The notes below the pieces were generated by a model. It saw nothing but the letters and a program-made list of their open reading frames with translations, did not search any database and was not told the DNA's origin. A DNA stretch of 64,000 nt from Mucilaginibacter sp. (GTDB lineage Bacteria > Bacteroidota > Bacteroidia > Sphingobacteriales > Sphingobacteriaceae), in assembly GCF_025359345.1 (NCBI RefSeq), contig NZ_JANYGQ010000022.1, positions 1-64,000 on the forward strand, written 5' to 3'. This document shows positions 1 through 11,056 of the stretch, piece after piece. The stretch's first letter is position 1; each line of letters opens with the position of its first letter. The position numbers and the translations under genes were made by a program.

Positions 1-1353
<1,353 letters not shown>

Positions 1354-4300
1354 TTATTCTAACGTTATATCCAAACCTAAACCTCTTAATTCGTGAACCA
1401 ATACGTTGAATGATTCAGGAACTGAAGGTGTTGGCAGGTTTTCGCCTTTAACAATAGCCTCATATGTTTTGGCACGGCCGATAACATCATCCGATTTAAC
1501 GGTTAATATTTCCTGCAGTATGTTCGATGCACCGAATGCTTCCAGTGCCCAAACCTCCATCTCACCAAAACGCTGACCACCAAACTGGGCTTTACCACCC
1601 AATGGCTGTTGTGTAATTAATGAGTATGGCCCAATTGAACGTGCGTGCATCTTATCGTCAACCATGTGGCCCAGTTTCAGCATGTAGATAATACCTACAG
1701 TGGTCTGCTGGTCAAAACGGTCGCCGGTCAAGCCATTGTACAGGTAAGTACGGCCTGATTCAGGTAAGTTTGCCTTTTTAACCCACTCTTCCACTTCTTC
1801 ATGGCTTGCACCATCAAAAATCGGGGTTGCGAATTTAATTCCAAGCTCTTTACCAGCCCAGCCTAATACTGTTTCGTAAATCTGGCCCAGGTTCATACGT
1901 GAAGGTACACCCAGCGGGTTCAACACAATATCAACCGGTGTTCCGTCTTCAAGGAAAGGCATATCTTCGTCACGTACAATACGTGCAACAATACCTTTGT
2001 TACCGTGACGGCCCGCCATTTTATCACCCACTTTAAGCTTACGCTTTTTAGCGATGTAAACTTTAGCCATTTGAACTATACCTGATGGCAGCTCATCACC
2101 CACGCTGATAGCGAATTTATCACGACGGTAAGCACCCAGTTCCTCATTCAACTTAATGTTGTAGTTGTGAAGCAAGGTTTTTATCTGGTCGTTTTTATCG
2201 TCATCAGTTGTCCACTTGGTTGGGTTAATATTTTCATAGTTAAGCTCAACCAGTATCTTTTGAGTGAATTTTACACCTTTAGGCACATGCAGTTCTTTGT
2301 AAACGTTGTAAACACCTTGTGATGTTTTGCCGTTCACTATCTCAAATAACTTCTCAATTAAAGTATTTTTAAGATCTTTTACTGCTTTGTCGTGCTTGTT
2401 ATCAAGTTTCTCCAACTGTGCTTTTTCTTCGGCTTTCGAAGTTTTCTTAGCACGGCTGAACAATTTAGTATCAATAACCACACCTGCGATAGATGGAGGA
2501 GTTTTCAGGGATGCATCTTTAACATCGCCTGCCTTGTCGCCAAATATAGCACGTAACAGTTTTTCCTCCGGTGATGGGTCTGATTCGCCTTTTGGAGTAA
2601 TCTTACCAATCAGGATGTCGCCTTCTTTAACCTCAGCACCTACACGGATGATACCGTCTTCGTCAAGGTCTTTGGTAGCTTCTTCTGATACGTTAGGGAT
2701 ATCCGGTGTCAATTCCTCTTCACCACGCTTGGTATCACGCACTTCAAGCTCAAACTCTTCAACGTGAAGCGATGTAAATATATCCTGCGATACTACACGC
2801 TCAGATATTACAATCGCATCCTCAAAGTTATAACCTTGCCAAGGCATGAACGCCACTTTCAGGTTACGGCCAAGGGCCAGCTCACCTGCCTGTGTTGCAT
2901 ATCCTTCGCAAAGCACCTCTCCTTTTGATACCCTCTGGCCTTTTTTAACGATAGGCTTAAGGTTCATGGTAGTGCTCTGGTTAGTTTTCTTAAACTTGGT
3001 TAACCTGTAGCTTCTTGTATCGCCATCAAAAGAGATTAAGCGGTCGAGTTCGTTACGGTCATATTTTATACGGATTTCGTTTGCATCAACATACTCAACC
3101 ACACCATCGCCTTCAGCGTTGATCAGCGTACGAGAGTCTTTCGCAACACGGCCTTCCAAACCTGTACCAACAATAGGAGCTTCAGGGCGCAATAAAGGCA
3201 CTGCCTGGCGCTGCATGTTCGAACCCATCAACGCACGGTTAGCATCATCATGTTCAAGGAACGGAATCAACGACGCAGCAATTGATGTAATCTGGTTCGG
3301 AGCAATATCCATTAGATCCAGTTTCTCAGGATCAATAATCGGGAAGTCACCTTCAAAACGTGCTTTAACTTTAGGTAGTGCAAATACACCTTTATCGTCA
3401 TAATGCGCGTTTGCCTGGCCGATAGTTTTACCGTCTTCATCTTCAGCAGATAAATAGATAACATCTTCCTGCACCTGCACTTTACCGTCAACCACACGTT
3501 TGTATGGAGTTTCGATAAAGCCTAAATTATTGATTTTCGCGTGTACGCAAAGTGAAGATATCAAACCAATATTCGGTCCTTCCGGAGTTTCAATAGTACA
3601 TAACCTACCGTAGTGGGTATAGTGTACGTCACGAACCTCGAAACCTGCACGCTCACGTGACAGACCACCGGGCCCAAGGGCTGACAGACGACGCTTGTGC
3701 GTAATCTCTGCCAGTGGATTGGTTTGGTCCATAAACTGTGAAAGCTGGTTGGTACCGAAGAACGAGTTGATAACCGATGACAGTGTACGAGCGTTGATTA
3801 GGTCGGTTGGTGTAAACACCTCGTTGTCACGAATATTCATACGCTCGCGGATGGTACGTGCCATACGCGCTAAACCAACACCAAACTGTGCATAAAGCTG
3901 CTCACCAACGGTACGTACACGACGGTTTGACAAGTGATCAATATCATCCACCTCTGCTTTTGAGTTGATTAACTTGATCAAATATTTAACAATCGCGATG
4001 ATGTCCTGCTTGGTTAAAACTTTAGTCTCGTCGCTGGTAGTCAACTTCAATTTCCGGTTAATGCGGTAACGTCCCACATCGCCCAAATCATATCTTTTAT
4101 CAGAGAAGAATAAACGATCGATGATACCACGGGCAGTTTCCTCGTCAGGTGGTTCAGCGTTACGCAATTGACGGTAGATATGCTCAACCGCCTCTTTCTC
4201 CGAATTCGAAGTATCTTTTTGTAAAGTGTTATATATAATGGTGTAATCACCGCTGGTAGCAGCATCTTCCTTGTTCAGGATGATGGTTTTAACACCTGCG

Positions 4301-5157
4301 TCAATAATCATATCGATATGATCATCTTCCAGCACGGTTTCACGCTCCAGGATAATTTCGTTACGGTCAATAGAAACAACCTCGCCGGTATCTTCGTCCA
4401 CAAAGTCTTCAACCCATTTTTTCAACACCCTTGCAGCAAGCTTACGGCCAATGAATTTCTTCAGGCCTGATTTGCTTACTTTAACCTCGTCGGCCAATTC
4501 AAACAATTCTAATATATCTTTATCAGAGTCGTAACCAATTGCGCGCAGCAAAGTAGTAACCGGGAATTTCTTTTTACGGTCGATGTAAGCATACATCACG
4601 TTGTTAACGTCGGTAGCAAACTCAATCCATGAACCTTTGAAAGGGATAACACGGGCAGAGTATAATTTTGTACCGTTAGTGTGGCGGCTTTGGCCAAAAA
4701 ATACACCTGGCGAACGGTGTAACTGCGATACAATTACACGCTCGGCACCATTGATAACAAAGGTACCTTTGGGTGTCATATAAGGGATAGTTCCCAGGTA
4801 TACATCCTGTACAATAGTTTCAAAGTCTTCGTGTTCCTCATCGTTACACGACAGGCGAAGCTTGGCTTTTAAAGGCACACTGTAAGTTAATCCGCGCTCA
4901 ATACATTCCTGTATATCGTAACGTGGCGGATCAATAAAGTAATCAAGAAACTCTAAAACGAAGATGTTTCTTGAATCGGAGATAGGAAAATTTTCAGCAA
5001 ACACTTTAAACAAACCTTCTTTGTAGCGGTTGTCTGAGGTAGTTTCCAATTGAAAAAATTCCTGGAAAGATTGCAACTGCACATCAAGAAAATCGGGATA
5101 ATCCAATACCTTTCTGCTGGTCGCAAAATTTACTCTTTGATTAATTTTGTTTGCCAA
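1354..5157 (-). CDS. rpoB: RNA polymerase beta subunit
   Basis: This encodes the beta subunit of RNA polymerase, 1267 residues, full length for Bacteroidota. The rifampicin-binding cluster is seen near residues 465-495 ([19 protein letters not shown]). The residues matching E. coli D516, H526 and S531 are the sensitive-type ones. The C-terminal region with [14 protein letters not shown] is present, as is the usual end. The first codon is TTG at 5157, giving [12 protein letters not shown]; no ATG lies in frame before it, and this N-terminus fits the family, so TTG appears to be the true start. It lies between rplL and rpoC. Confidence 0.98.
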   Translation of the reverse strand: MANKINQRVNFATSRKVLDYPDFLDVQLQSFQEFFQLETTSDNRYKEGLFKVFAENFPISDSRNIFVLEFLDYFIDPPRYDIQECIERGLTYSVPLKAKLRLSCNDEEHEDFETIVQDVYLGTIPYMTPKGTFVINGAERVIVSQLHRSPGVFFGQSRHTNGTKLYSARVIPFKGSWIEFATDVNNVMYAYIDRKKKFPVTTLLRAIGYDSDKDILELFELADEVKVSKSGLKKFIGRKLAARVLKKWVEDFVDEDTGEVVSIDRNEIILERETVLEDDHIDMIIDAGVKTIILNKEDAATSGDYTIIYNTLQKDTSNSEKEAVEHIYRQLRNAEPPDEETARGIIDRLFFSDKRYDLGDVGRYRINRKLKLTTSDETKVLTKQDIIAIVKYLIKLINSKAEVDDIDHLSNRRVRTVGEQLYAQFGVGLARMARTIRERMNIRDNEVFTPTDLINARTLSSVINSFFGTNQLSQFMDQTNPLAEITHKRRLSALGPGGLSRERAGFEVRDVHYTHYGRLCTIETPEGPNIGLISSLCVHAKINNLGFIETPYKRVVDGKVQVQEDVIYLSAEDEDGKTIGQANAHYDDKGVFALPKVKARFEGDFPIIDPEKLDLMDIAPNQITSIAASLIPFLEHDDANRALMGSNMQRQAVPLLRPEAPIVGTGLEGRVAKDSRTLINAEGDGVVEYVDANEIRIKYDRNELDRLISFDGDTRSYRLTKFKKTNQSTTMNLKPIVKKGQRVSKGEVLCEGYATQAGELALGRNLKVAFMPWQGYNFEDAIVISERVVSQDIFTSLHVEEFELEVRDTKRGEEELTPDIPNVSEEATKDLDEDGIIRVGAEVKEGDILIGKITPKGESDPSPEEKLLRAIFGDKAGDVKDASLKTPPSIAGVVIDTKLFSRAKKTSKAEEKAQLEKLDNKHDKAVKDLKNTLIEKLFEIVNGKTSQGVYNVYKELHVPKGVKFTQKILVELNYENINPTKWTTDDDKNDQIKTLLHNYNIKLNEELGAYRRDKFAISVGDELPSGIVQMAKVYIAKKRKLKVGDKMAGRHGNKGIVARIVRDEDMPFLEDGTPVDIVLNPLGVPSRMNLGQIYETVLGWAGKELGIKFATPIFDGASHEEVEEWVKKANLPESGRTYLYNGLTGDRFDQQTTVGIIYMLKLGHMVDDKMHARSIGPYSLITQQPLGGKAQFGGQRFGEMEVWALEAFGASNILQEILTVKSDDVIGRAKTYEAIVKGENLPTPSVPESFNVLVHELRGLGLDITLE

Positions 5158-5275
5158 GGGAATAAAATTTTAGTTTATTAATAAACTGGTGTAGATGTTT
5201 TCTGGTAGATGTTGATATTCAGAATATTACCGAAATCACTAAAAAGCAATAACCTGAACTATATAAACAGCAATA

Positions 5276-5300
5276 GACCCCGACCAAAAAGGTCGGAGTC
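5276..5300 (-). promoter_or_regulatory. rplL-rpoB intergenic hairpin, possible attenuator
   Basis: On the minus strand GACTCCGACC, a five-T loop and GGTCGGGGTC form a 10-bp stem with one G-T pair. It sits 26 bases past the rplL stop and 119 bases before rpoB. No T-run follows, so it is not a clear terminator. A partial terminator or processing site at this position is known in E. coli; that role here is inference. Confidence 0.55.
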
Positions 5301-5325
5301 TGATGCCATTTTATTATGGGTTAAC

Positions 5326-5709
5326 TTATTTAACCTCAACTACTGCTCCGGCTTCTTCTAATTGTTTTTTAAGAGATTCAGCTTCTTCTTTAGTAACACC
5401 AGTTTTTACTTCTTTAGGTGCACCATCAACTAAGTCTTTAGCTTCTTTCAAACCAAGGCCGGTTAGGTCTTTTACTAATTTAACAACTGCTAATTTAGCG
5501 CCACCTGCTTCTTTCAGGATAACGTCAAATGCAGTTTGAACTGCAGCTTCAGCAGGTGCGTCATCGCCACCAGCAGGAGCAGCAGCAACAGCAACAGCTG
5601 CAGCAGCAGGCTCAATACCATACTCGTCTTTTAAGATCTGAGCTAATTCGTTTACTTCCTTTACTGTTAAGTTTACCAACTGTTCAGCAAACGCTTTTAA
5701 ATCCGCCAT
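5326..5709 (-). CDS. rplL: 50S ribosomal protein L7/L12
   Basis: This is the multicopy stalk protein L7/L12, which recruits translation GTPases to the ribosome. It has 127 residues. The N-terminal dimerisation helix (1-30) is followed by an Ala/Gly/Pro-rich hinge (about 32-55). The C-terminal factor-binding domain contains [20 protein letters not shown]. It lies 62 bases after rplJ, whose product anchors L12 dimers in the stalk, and before the hairpin that precedes rpoB. Confidence 0.98.
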   Translation of the reverse strand: MADLKAFAEQLVNLTVKEVNELAQILKDEYGIEPAAAAVAVAAAPAGGDDAPAEAAVQTAFDVILKEAGGAKLAVVKLVKDLTGLGLKEAKDLVDGAPKEVKTGVTKEEAESLKKQLEEAGAVVEVK

Positions 5710-5771
5710 TTTATTTTAAATTTTACTTTTAATGCTTTTTGTTTTTTAATATCGAACTTTTAGGTGTCCGG

Positions 5772-6290
5772 TTAACCTCTTTCCTGTAATGTTTTTACAA
5801 CGCCTGCCAATATATTTCCGCCTGATTGCAGTGCCGAAATAACATTCTTAGCTGGTGATTGCAATAATCCAATGATTTCTCCAACCAGTTGTTCTTTTGA
5901 TTTCAATGCAATCAAAGTGTCTATCTGGTTATCACCGATAAATATCGCTGAATCAATGTAAGCTGCTTTTAAAATCGGTTTGTCACTTTTCTTCCTTAAC
6001 TGCTTAATCAACTTTGCCGGGGCAGTAGCTGATTTTGAGAAAAGAATTGAAGATGAACCTTTTAAAACATCAAACATCTGGGTGTAATCGCCACCGGCAG
6101 CTTCCATAGCCTTTTGTATCAGGCTGTTTTTTGCTACTTTCATGGTAATGTCGCTTTCGAAACATTTACGGCGAATATCATTTACTTTTGCAACCGTCAA
6201 ATTTGAGGTGTCAGTAATATAAAAATTACCAAAATCCTTCATTTGTTCAGTAAGGGCGATTACTAATTCGTGTTTTTCTTCTTTAGTCAT
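5772..6290 (-). CDS. rplJ: 50S ribosomal protein L10
   Basis: L10 is the base of the ribosomal stalk; its C-terminal helix holds L12 dimers. The protein has 172 residues, the usual length, starts MTKEEKHELVIALTEQ and shows the L10 core including the KNSLIQKAM segment. Only 3 bases separate it from rplA upstream, so the two are translationally close. The L10-L12 complex represses its own mRNA in E. coli; no leader structure was tested here. Confidence 0.97.
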   Translation of the reverse strand: MTKEEKHELVIALTEQMKDFGNFYITDTSNLTVAKVNDIRRKCFESDITMKVAKNSLIQKAMEAAGGDYTQMFDVLKGSSSILFSKSATAPAKLIKQLRKKSDKPILKAAYIDSAIFIGDNQIDTLIALKSKEQLVGEIIGLLQSPAKNVISALQSGGNILAGVVKTLQERG

Positions 6291-6293
6291 GAT

Positions 6294-6992
6294 TTAGATC
6301 CCCGCTACTGTTTTAGTTTCAATTTCAATTCCAGGCGACATGGTTGAAGAGATATGAATACTCTTAAAATATGTTCCTTTTGCTGCTGAAGGTTTTAATT
6401 TCGAAATCACCTGTAATACTTCAAGTGCATTTTCGTAAATTTTATCAGCAGGGAAAGATACTTTTCCTATTGAGGCATGGATGATGCCGGTTTTATCAAC
6501 CTTGAAGTCAATTTTACCACCTTTAACCTCAGTTACAGCTTTCCCAACTTCGGGAGTTACTGTACCTGATTTTGGGTTTGGCATAAGGTTACGCGGGCCT
6601 AAAATACGACCTAAACGACCAACCTTCGCCATAACACTTGGCATAGTGATGATAATATCAACATCAGTCCATCCACCTTCAATTTTGGCAATATAATCAT
6701 CCAAACCTACGTAATCTGCACCTGCATCTTTAGCTTCTTGTTCCTTATCAGGAGTACAAAGCACCAATACACGTACAGTTTTACCGGTTCCATGAGGTAA
6801 GGTTGCAATACCACGCACCATTTGATTGGCTTTACGCGGATCAACACCTAAACGAACATCAATATCAACAGATGAATCAAATTTGGTATTAGTAATATCT
6901 TTTACCAAAGATGTTGCATCCTGTAAGGAATACGCCTTGTTTGCCTCAATTTTGGAGACTGCCACTTTTTGATTTTTTGTTAATCTAGCCAC
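6294..6992 (-). CDS. rplA: 50S ribosomal protein L1
   Basis: L1 forms the mobile stalk at the ribosomal E site. The protein has 232 residues and shows the family signature region [20 protein letters not shown] near residues 120-140, followed by [11 protein letters not shown]. The start codon is GTG at 6992 ([12 protein letters not shown]). The gene lies 27 bases after rplK and 3 before rplJ, in the normal K-A-J-L order. Confidence 0.97.
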   Translation of the reverse strand: MARLTKNQKVAVSKIEANKAYSLQDATSLVKDITNTKFDSSVDIDVRLGVDPRKANQMVRGIATLPHGTGKTVRVLVLCTPDKEQEAKDAGADYVGLDDYIAKIEGGWTDVDIIITMPSVMAKVGRLGRILGPRNLMPNPKSGTVTPEVGKAVTEVKGGKIDFKVDKTGIIHASIGKVSFPADKIYENALEVLQVISKLKPSAAKGTYFKSIHISSTMSPGIEIETKTVAGI

Positions 6993-7019
6993 TGTCTTAA
7001 ACTGATTTGTATAAATTAA

Positions 7020-7460
7020 TTAATTCCAGGGTGCCGTACCTGATACGGTTATCCCCATACTGCGGGCAGTTCCTGCCACCATTTTCATGGCTGATTCTAC
7101 TGTAAATGCATTCAAATCCACCATTTTATCTTTGGCTATCGTCTCAACCTGGGTCCAGTTTACACTGGCTACCTTTTTACGGTTGGGTTCGGCCGAACCA
7201 CTCTTTAAACCTGTTGCTTCCAGTAACTGGATTGCAACGGGAGGAGTTTTAATGATAAATTCGAAAGATTTGTCAACATAAACAGTAATAAGCACAGGAA
7301 GCACTTTACCAGGTTTATCCTGGGTACGTGCATTGAATTGCTTGCAAAATTCCATTATGTTCACACCCTTTGCACCCAATGCTGGGCCAATTGGGGGTGA
7401 TGGATTTGCAGCGCCACCCTTTACCTGCAGCTTCACCATCGCACCGACTTCTTTTGCCAT
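7020..7460 (-). CDS. rplK: 50S ribosomal protein L11
   Basis: L11 lies in the GTPase-associated centre with 23S rRNA and contributes to factor binding and stringent-response sensing. The product is 146 residues, of normal length. The N-terminal [20 protein letters not shown] block and the C-terminal RNA-binding domain are intact. It starts with ATG and is separated from nusG by 174 bases, most of which is a palindromic repeat. Confidence 0.98.
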   Translation of the reverse strand: MAKEVGAMVKLQVKGGAANPSPPIGPALGAKGVNIMEFCKQFNARTQDKPGKVLPVLITVYVDKSFEFIIKTPPVAIQLLEATGLKSGSAEPNRKKVASVNWTQVETIAKDKMVDLNAFTVESAMKMVAGTARSMGITVSGTAPWN

Positions 7461-7528
7461 TTTTATTTATTTAATTTGTAACTCAATGTTAGTAAGTGGA
7501 AGCTAAGTAACATTTAAGATCTTTGATG

Positions 7529-7633
7529 ATTTCGAATTTCGGATGTTCCATTTCGGATTTACCACCTTCAACACAAAATCGTATATTTTTTATATTTAAA
7601 TTCCGATATCGAAAATCCGACATCCGAAATTTC
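7529..7633. repeat. Intergenic palindrome, family B (GATTTCGGAT words)
   Basis: This element fills the gap between nusG and rplK. Its left arm (7529-7560) is built from ATTTCGGAT-type words and its right arm (7601-7633) from the complement, ATCCGACATCCGAAAT. An AT-rich centre separates them. Further members lie at 9939-10053 and 32347-32644. Being inside the operon it would be transcribed. Confidence 0.7.
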
Positions 7634-7634
7634 A

Positions 7635-8177
7635 CTACTCTTTCTCTACCTGCATGTAATTTAATTCAAGCGGTGTACGGCGCCCGAATATTTTTACCAT
7701 AACTTTCAGTTTTTTCTTTTCTTCGTTAATCTCTTCAATAACGCCGCTGAAACCATTGAAAGGGCCGTCCATAACTTTCACACCCTCGCCCACAAAATAT
7801 GGAACGTTCATTGTTTCGCCTTGTGCAGTCATTTCGTCAACCTTACCTAAAATACGGCTAACTTCTGCCTGGCGCATCGGGATGGCGTTACCTTGTTTGT
7901 CGCCCAAAAAGCCAATTACGCTATTAATGTTTTTGATGATGTGTTCAATTTCGGCATCAAGCTGCGCCTCCATCAACACGTAGCCGGGCAAAATATTGCG
8001 TTCTTTTGCAATCTTTTTCCCGTCGCGCATCTGGTAATATTTTTCAGTAGGTATTAAAACCTGCGGAACTAAATGTGTAATACCCAAGCGATTAATTTCG
8101 GCGTCGATATATTGCTTTACCTTTTTTTCCTTGCCGCTTATAGCCCGCACCACATACCATTTTAATTGATCACTCAT
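7635..8177 (-). CDS. nusG: Transcription termination/antitermination protein NusG
   Basis: NusG is the universal elongation factor that binds RNA polymerase and, through its KOW domain, Rho or the ribosome. The product is 180 residues. The NGN domain begins KWYVVRAISGKEKKVKQYI and includes the LPGYVLMEA strand. The C-terminal KOW domain contains VMDGPFNGFSGVIEEI. It is 14 bases downstream of secE, a pairing conserved in most bacteria. Confidence 0.97.
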   Translation of the reverse strand: MSDQLKWYVVRAISGKEKKVKQYIDAEINRLGITHLVPQVLIPTEKYYQMRDGKKIAKERNILPGYVLMEAQLDAEIEHIIKNINSVIGFLGDKQGNAIPMRQAEVSRILGKVDEMTAQGETMNVPYFVGEGVKVMDGPFNGFSGVIEEINEEKKKLKVMVKIFGRRTPLELNYMQVEKE

Positions 8178-8191
8178 CGTTACTTAATTAA

Positions 8192-8386
8192 TTAGGTTAG
8201 TGATGTATAAAACTGCTGCAGCAAAAAGTGTATGCTTTGATCCATTAACGAAATTATTAATGCAATTATAAGCGCCGCAACCAATACCAGGATCGAACTG
8301 TTTTGCAGGTCTCTCCAGGTTGGCCAGGTAACTTTTTCGGTTAGCTCAATATAGCTCTCTTTAATATACTCAGATACGTTAGCCAT
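8192..8386 (-). CDS. secE: Preprotein translocase subunit SecE
   Basis: SecE is the small essential subunit of the SecYEG channel. This is the short form, 64 residues, with an amphipathic N-terminal helix carrying KVTWPTWRDLQ and a single membrane helix (about 29-55). It starts 23 bases after tRNA-Trp and is followed by nusG. Confidence 0.96.
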   Translation of the reverse strand: MANVSEYIKESYIELTEKVTWPTWRDLQNSSILVLVAALIIALIISLMDQSIHFLLQQFYTSLT

Positions 8387-8409
8387 CTTTTTAGTTTACT
8401 GTATTAATG

Positions 8410-8480
8410 CACGGGAACAAGGATTCGAACCCTGATCAAAGGTTTTGGAGACCTCTATTCTACCATTGAACTATTCCCGT
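8410..8480 (-). tRNA. tRNA-Trp (CCA)
   Basis: A complete cloverleaf can be drawn. The 7-bp acceptor stem is ACGGGAA with TTCCCGT, the T arm contains GGGTTCGAATCC, and the anticodon loop CTCCAAA reads CCA. The CCA tail is not fully encoded. It lies between tuf and secE, as in many bacteria. Confidence 0.96.
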
Positions 8481-8517
8481 TTATTAGTATATCCTCAAAG
8501 GGATGTTTTTTATTAAC

Positions 8518-8547
8518 AAAGTACTTAGCTAAAAAGCTAAGTACTTT
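8518..8547 (-). terminator. Hairpin downstream of tuf (perfect 13-bp stem)
   Basis: AAAGTACTTAGCT and its exact complement surround a four-base AAAA loop. The sequence after it on the minus strand is AT-rich but only a broken T-run. It sits between tuf and tRNA-Trp and may be a partial terminator or RNA-processing stem. Confidence 0.55.
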
Positions 8548-8566
8548 GCGTTGAAATTAACCCTAA

Positions 8567-8602
8567 CCTAACCTTAATCTCCGCCTTTCGGCAGAGGTTA
8601 GG
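8567..8602 (-). terminator. Second hairpin, just past the tuf stop codon
   Basis: CTCTGCC, a GAAA tetraloop and GGCGGAG form the inner stem. CCTAACCT and AGGTTAGG extend it on the outside with a small bulge. It starts 3 bases after the tuf stop. No U-tract follows, so it may protect the 3' end of tuf mRNA rather than terminate. Confidence 0.5.
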
Positions 8603-8605
8603 GGG

Positions 8606-9793
8606 TTATTTTAAAATTTCAGTTACCTGGCCGGCACCTACTGTTCTGCCACCTTCACGGATAGCGAAACGTAAGCCTTTTTCCATAGCGATAGCGTTGA
8701 TCAGCTTTACAGTGATGGTAACGTTATCACCTGGCATAACCATTTCTACACCTTCAGCCAATGAAATCTCACCGGTTACGTCAGTTGTACGGAAATAGAA
8801 TTGCGGACGGTATTTATTGAAGAATGGAGTGTGACGGCCACCTTCTGCTTTTGATAATACGTAAACTTCTGCTTTAAAATCAGTGTGCGGGTTAACTGAA
8901 CCTGGTTTGCAAATAACCATACCACGACGGATATCTGTTTTTTCAATACCACGTAACAATAAACCTACGTTGTCACCAGCTTCGCCACGATCAAGGATCT
9001 TGCGGAACATTTCAACACCTGTTACAGTTGATTTTAAGTTTTCAGCACCCATACCAAGGATGTCAACTTGCTCGCCTGAGTTGATAACACCACGCTCAAT
9101 ACGACCAGTTGCAACAGTACCACGACCAGTGATCGAGAATACGTCTTCAACAGGCATTAAGAATGGAAGCTCAGTTAAACGCGGAGGAATTGGAATGTAG
9201 CTATCTACAGCATCCATTAACTCCATAATCTTACCAACCCACATTGGATCGCCGTTCAAGCCACCAAGAGCCGAACCTTGAATAACAGGGATATCATCAC
9301 CAGGGAAATCATAGAACGATAATAATTCGCGGATTTCCATTTCAACTAATTCTAATAATTCAGGATCATCAACCATATCCACTTTGTTCATGAATACAAC
9401 CAATGAAGGTACACCTACCTGGCGTGCTAACAGGATGTGCTCGCGAGTTTGTGGCATCGGACCATCTGTTGCAGCCACTACTATAATCGCACCGTCCATT
9501 TGTGCAGCACCTGTAACCATGTTTTTTACATAGTCAGCGTGACCCGGACAATCTACGTGAGCATAGTGACGGTTTGCAGTTGAATACTCAACGTGCGCTG
9601 TGTTAATAGTAATACCACGTTCTTTTTCTTCAGGAGCTGAGTCAATTGAATCAAATGAACGGGCTTCTGATAAACCTGCATCACTTAATACTTTTGTGAT
9701 AGCCGCTGTAAGGGTTGTTTTGCCGTGGTCAACGTGACCGATAGTACCGATGTTTAAGTGCGGTTTACTGCGGTCAAACTTTTCTTTTGCCAT
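8606..9793 (-). CDS. tuf: Elongation factor Tu
   Basis: EF-Tu delivers aminoacyl-tRNA to the ribosome as a GTP complex. The 395-residue product has G1 GHVDHGKTT, the G2 region RGITIN, G3 DCPGHAD, G4 NKVD and G5 SAL in domain I. Domain II follows, and domain III ends [15 protein letters not shown]. It stands between tRNA-Thr(GGT) and tRNA-Trp. A short separate gene at 13709-14023 resembles its domain III. Confidence 0.98.
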   Translation of the reverse strand: MAKEKFDRSKPHLNIGTIGHVDHGKTTLTAAITKVLSDAGLSEARSFDSIDSAPEEKERGITINTAHVEYSTANRHYAHVDCPGHADYVKNMVTGAAQMDGAIIVVAATDGPMPQTREHILLARQVGVPSLVVFMNKVDMVDDPELLELVEMEIRELLSFYDFPGDDIPVIQGSALGGLNGDPMWVGKIMELMDAVDSYIPIPPRLTELPFLMPVEDVFSITGRGTVATGRIERGVINSGEQVDILGMGAENLKSTVTGVEMFRKILDRGEAGDNVGLLLRGIEKTDIRRGMVICKPGSVNPHTDFKAEVYVLSKAEGGRHTPFFNKYRPQFYFRTTDVTGEISLAEGVEMVMPGDNVTITVKLINAIAMEKGLRFAIREGGRTVGAGQVTEILK

Positions 9794-9864
9794 GATTTAT
9801 TTTATTATTTGTAGGTTAATTTATACTTAAAAATGCATTCTATTATATACTTGTTATAATATTG

Positions 9865-9936
<72 letters not shown>

Positions 9937-9938
9937 TA

Positions 9939-10053
9939 ATTTCGATTTCGGAATTCGGATGTTCGATTTCGGATTTAAATCCTTTGTCAACAATTCACCC
10001 GGCGTCCAGCCATCTTTTTTAAACGTCCGAAATCGAAATTTCGAAATCCGACA
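9939..10053. repeat. Intergenic palindrome, family B, between tRNA genes
   Basis: The left arm carries TTTCGATTTCGGAATTCGG and the right arm the complementary words TCCGAAATCGAAATTTCG. It lies between tRNA-Gly and tRNA-Thr(GGT) and would be part of the tRNA precursor transcript. Confidence 0.7.
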
Positions 10054-10061
10054 TATTATTG

Positions 10062-10134
10062 AGCGGAAGACGAGGTTCGAACTCGCGACCTATAGCTTGG
10101 AAGGCTATCGCTCTACCAACTGAGCTACTTCCGC
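10062..10134 (-). tRNA. tRNA-Gly (TCC)
   Basis: The acceptor stem is GCGGAAG with CTTCCGC. The anticodon stem ATAGC/GCTAT holds the loop CTTCCAA, anticodon TCC. The T arm GAGTTCGAACCTC is intact. It is third in the Thr-Tyr-Gly-Thr-tuf array. Confidence 0.96.
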
Positions 10135-10140
10135 TTTTTA

Positions 10141-10228
10141 ATTAATGAATGAATTAGCGAATTAGTGATTTATCGAATTATAAAAATTCAATCACCAATT
10201 CACTAATTCAACCCTCACTAATTCATTT
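10141..10228. repeat. Intergenic palindrome, family C (AATTAGTGAATT words)
   Basis: Words AATGAATTAGCGAATTAGTG on the left are mirrored by CACCAATTCACTAATTCA and CACTAATTCATT on the right. It fills the gap between tRNA-Tyr and tRNA-Gly. A second member lies at 20380-20550. Confidence 0.68.
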
Positions 10229-10231
10229 CTG

Positions 10232-10312
10232 TGGGGGGAGAAGGATTCGAACCTTCGTAGCCGAAGCAACGGATTTACAGTCCGTCCCATTTGACCGCTC
10301 TGGTATCCCCCC
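10232..10312 (-). tRNA. tRNA-Tyr (GTA)
   Basis: This is a class II tRNA of 81 bases with a long variable arm (GTTGCTTCGGC region). The acceptor stem is GGGGGGA/TCCCCCC. The anticodon loop within GGACTGTAAATCC reads GTA. It follows tRNA-Thr(TGT). Confidence 0.95.
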
Positions 10313-10378
10313 ATTTGTTGATTTCGGATTTGCAATGTCCAAAGTTGAAGCTAAACATTACGCTTCCGAAATTAACAG

Positions 10379-10451
10379 AGCCTCCTATCGGGATCGAACC
10401 AATGACCTACTGATTACAAGTCAGTCGCTCTACCAGCTGAGCTAAGGAGGC
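10379..10451 (-). tRNA. tRNA-Thr (TGT)
   Basis: The acceptor stem is GCCTCCT/AGGAGGC. The anticodon stem ACTGA/TCAGT encloses CTTGTAA, giving anticodon TGT. It is the first gene of the tRNA-tuf array and lies about 145 bases after the promoter at 10595-10625. Confidence 0.95.
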
Positions 10452-10594
10452 TTAATTTATTACCCTTTTAATTCCATCAGTTAATTTAACATCGGAATTA
10501 TACCGGTTAATTAATAAGGCTGTATTTTTTTATTTTAAAGAACCAACCCTTTTAACTTGGAGAGGCGTGTTACATACCTCTCTGAAAGGGATTG

Positions 10595-10625
10595 CAAATT
10601 TACACATTTTTAATGCTGAACAAAA
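10595..10625 (-). promoter_or_regulatory. Promoter of the tRNA-tuf-secE operon
   Basis: On the minus strand TTTTG (-33 type) is followed by 18 bases and then TAAATTTG, an exact match to the Bacteroidota -7 element TAnnTTTG. It faces the tRNA-Thr(TGT) gene and lies just past the hpf terminator. Promoter function is inferred from sequence only. Confidence 0.7.
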
Positions 10626-10635
10626 TTTATTTTCT

Positions 10636-10669
10636 AAAAAAAAATCGGCGGGCTGATACCCACCGATTT
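10636..10669 (-). terminator. Rho-independent terminator of hpf
   Basis: Minus strand AAATCGGTGGG, a six-base loop and CCCGCCGATTT form an 11-bp stem with one G-T pair. It runs directly into a nine-T stretch. It lies 27 bases past the hpf stop and separates hpf from the tRNA-tuf promoter. Confidence 0.88.
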
Positions 10670-10695
10670 AAATAAAAAAATACTGTTTATTTAAC

Positions 10696-11043
10696 TTAAA
10701 ACTCGTCCTCTGTGGCTAATAAAACTGCCTTTTTTGCGGCAGCCGCGGCAACGGTTTTCTTTTGTTTATGCTTTTCAATTTGTTTTCTCAGGCTCTCAAT
10801 TGCCAGGTCGGTAGCTTCTTCAAACGTTTTACATTGCTCTTTGGCAAATATTTGATTCCCCGGCAGCATCAGTTTAATCTCCGTTATTTTATTGGCTTCA
10901 TCTTCAACATTCTCTAATTTCAGGTAAACCTCACCACTTATAATGTGGTCGTAATAGGTGTCAAGCTTATCGGTCTTCTTCTGAATAAAATCCAATAACT
11001 TCTTGTCTGCATTAAAACGAATAGATTGCACTGTGATTTTCAT
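10696..11043 (-). CDS. hpf: Ribosome hibernation promoting factor (HPF/RaiA family)
   Basis: This short-type hibernation factor binds the 30S decoding region and inactivates ribosomes in stationary phase. Of 115 residues, the first 95 or so form the S30AE beta-alpha fold (MKITVQSIRFNADKKLLDFI, later YLKLEN and GNQIFAKEQCKTFEEATDLA). A Lys/Ala-rich tail follows. A strong ribosome-binding site AAAGGAGGAATC precedes the ATG. It lies 13 bases after the xerC-like gene, with its own terminator, an arrangement common in Bacteroidota. Confidence 0.93.
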   Translation of the reverse strand: MKITVQSIRFNADKKLLDFIQKKTDKLDTYYDHIISGEVYLKLENVEDEANKITEIKLMLPGNQIFAKEQCKTFEEATDLAIESLRKQIEKHKQKKTVAAAAAKKAVLLATEDEF

Positions 11044-11056
11044 GATTCCTCCTTTG

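Noticed and set aside
8518..8602. Riboswitch between tuf and tRNA-Trp
   Set aside because: Two simple hairpins explain the gap; no conserved ligand-binding core is seen.
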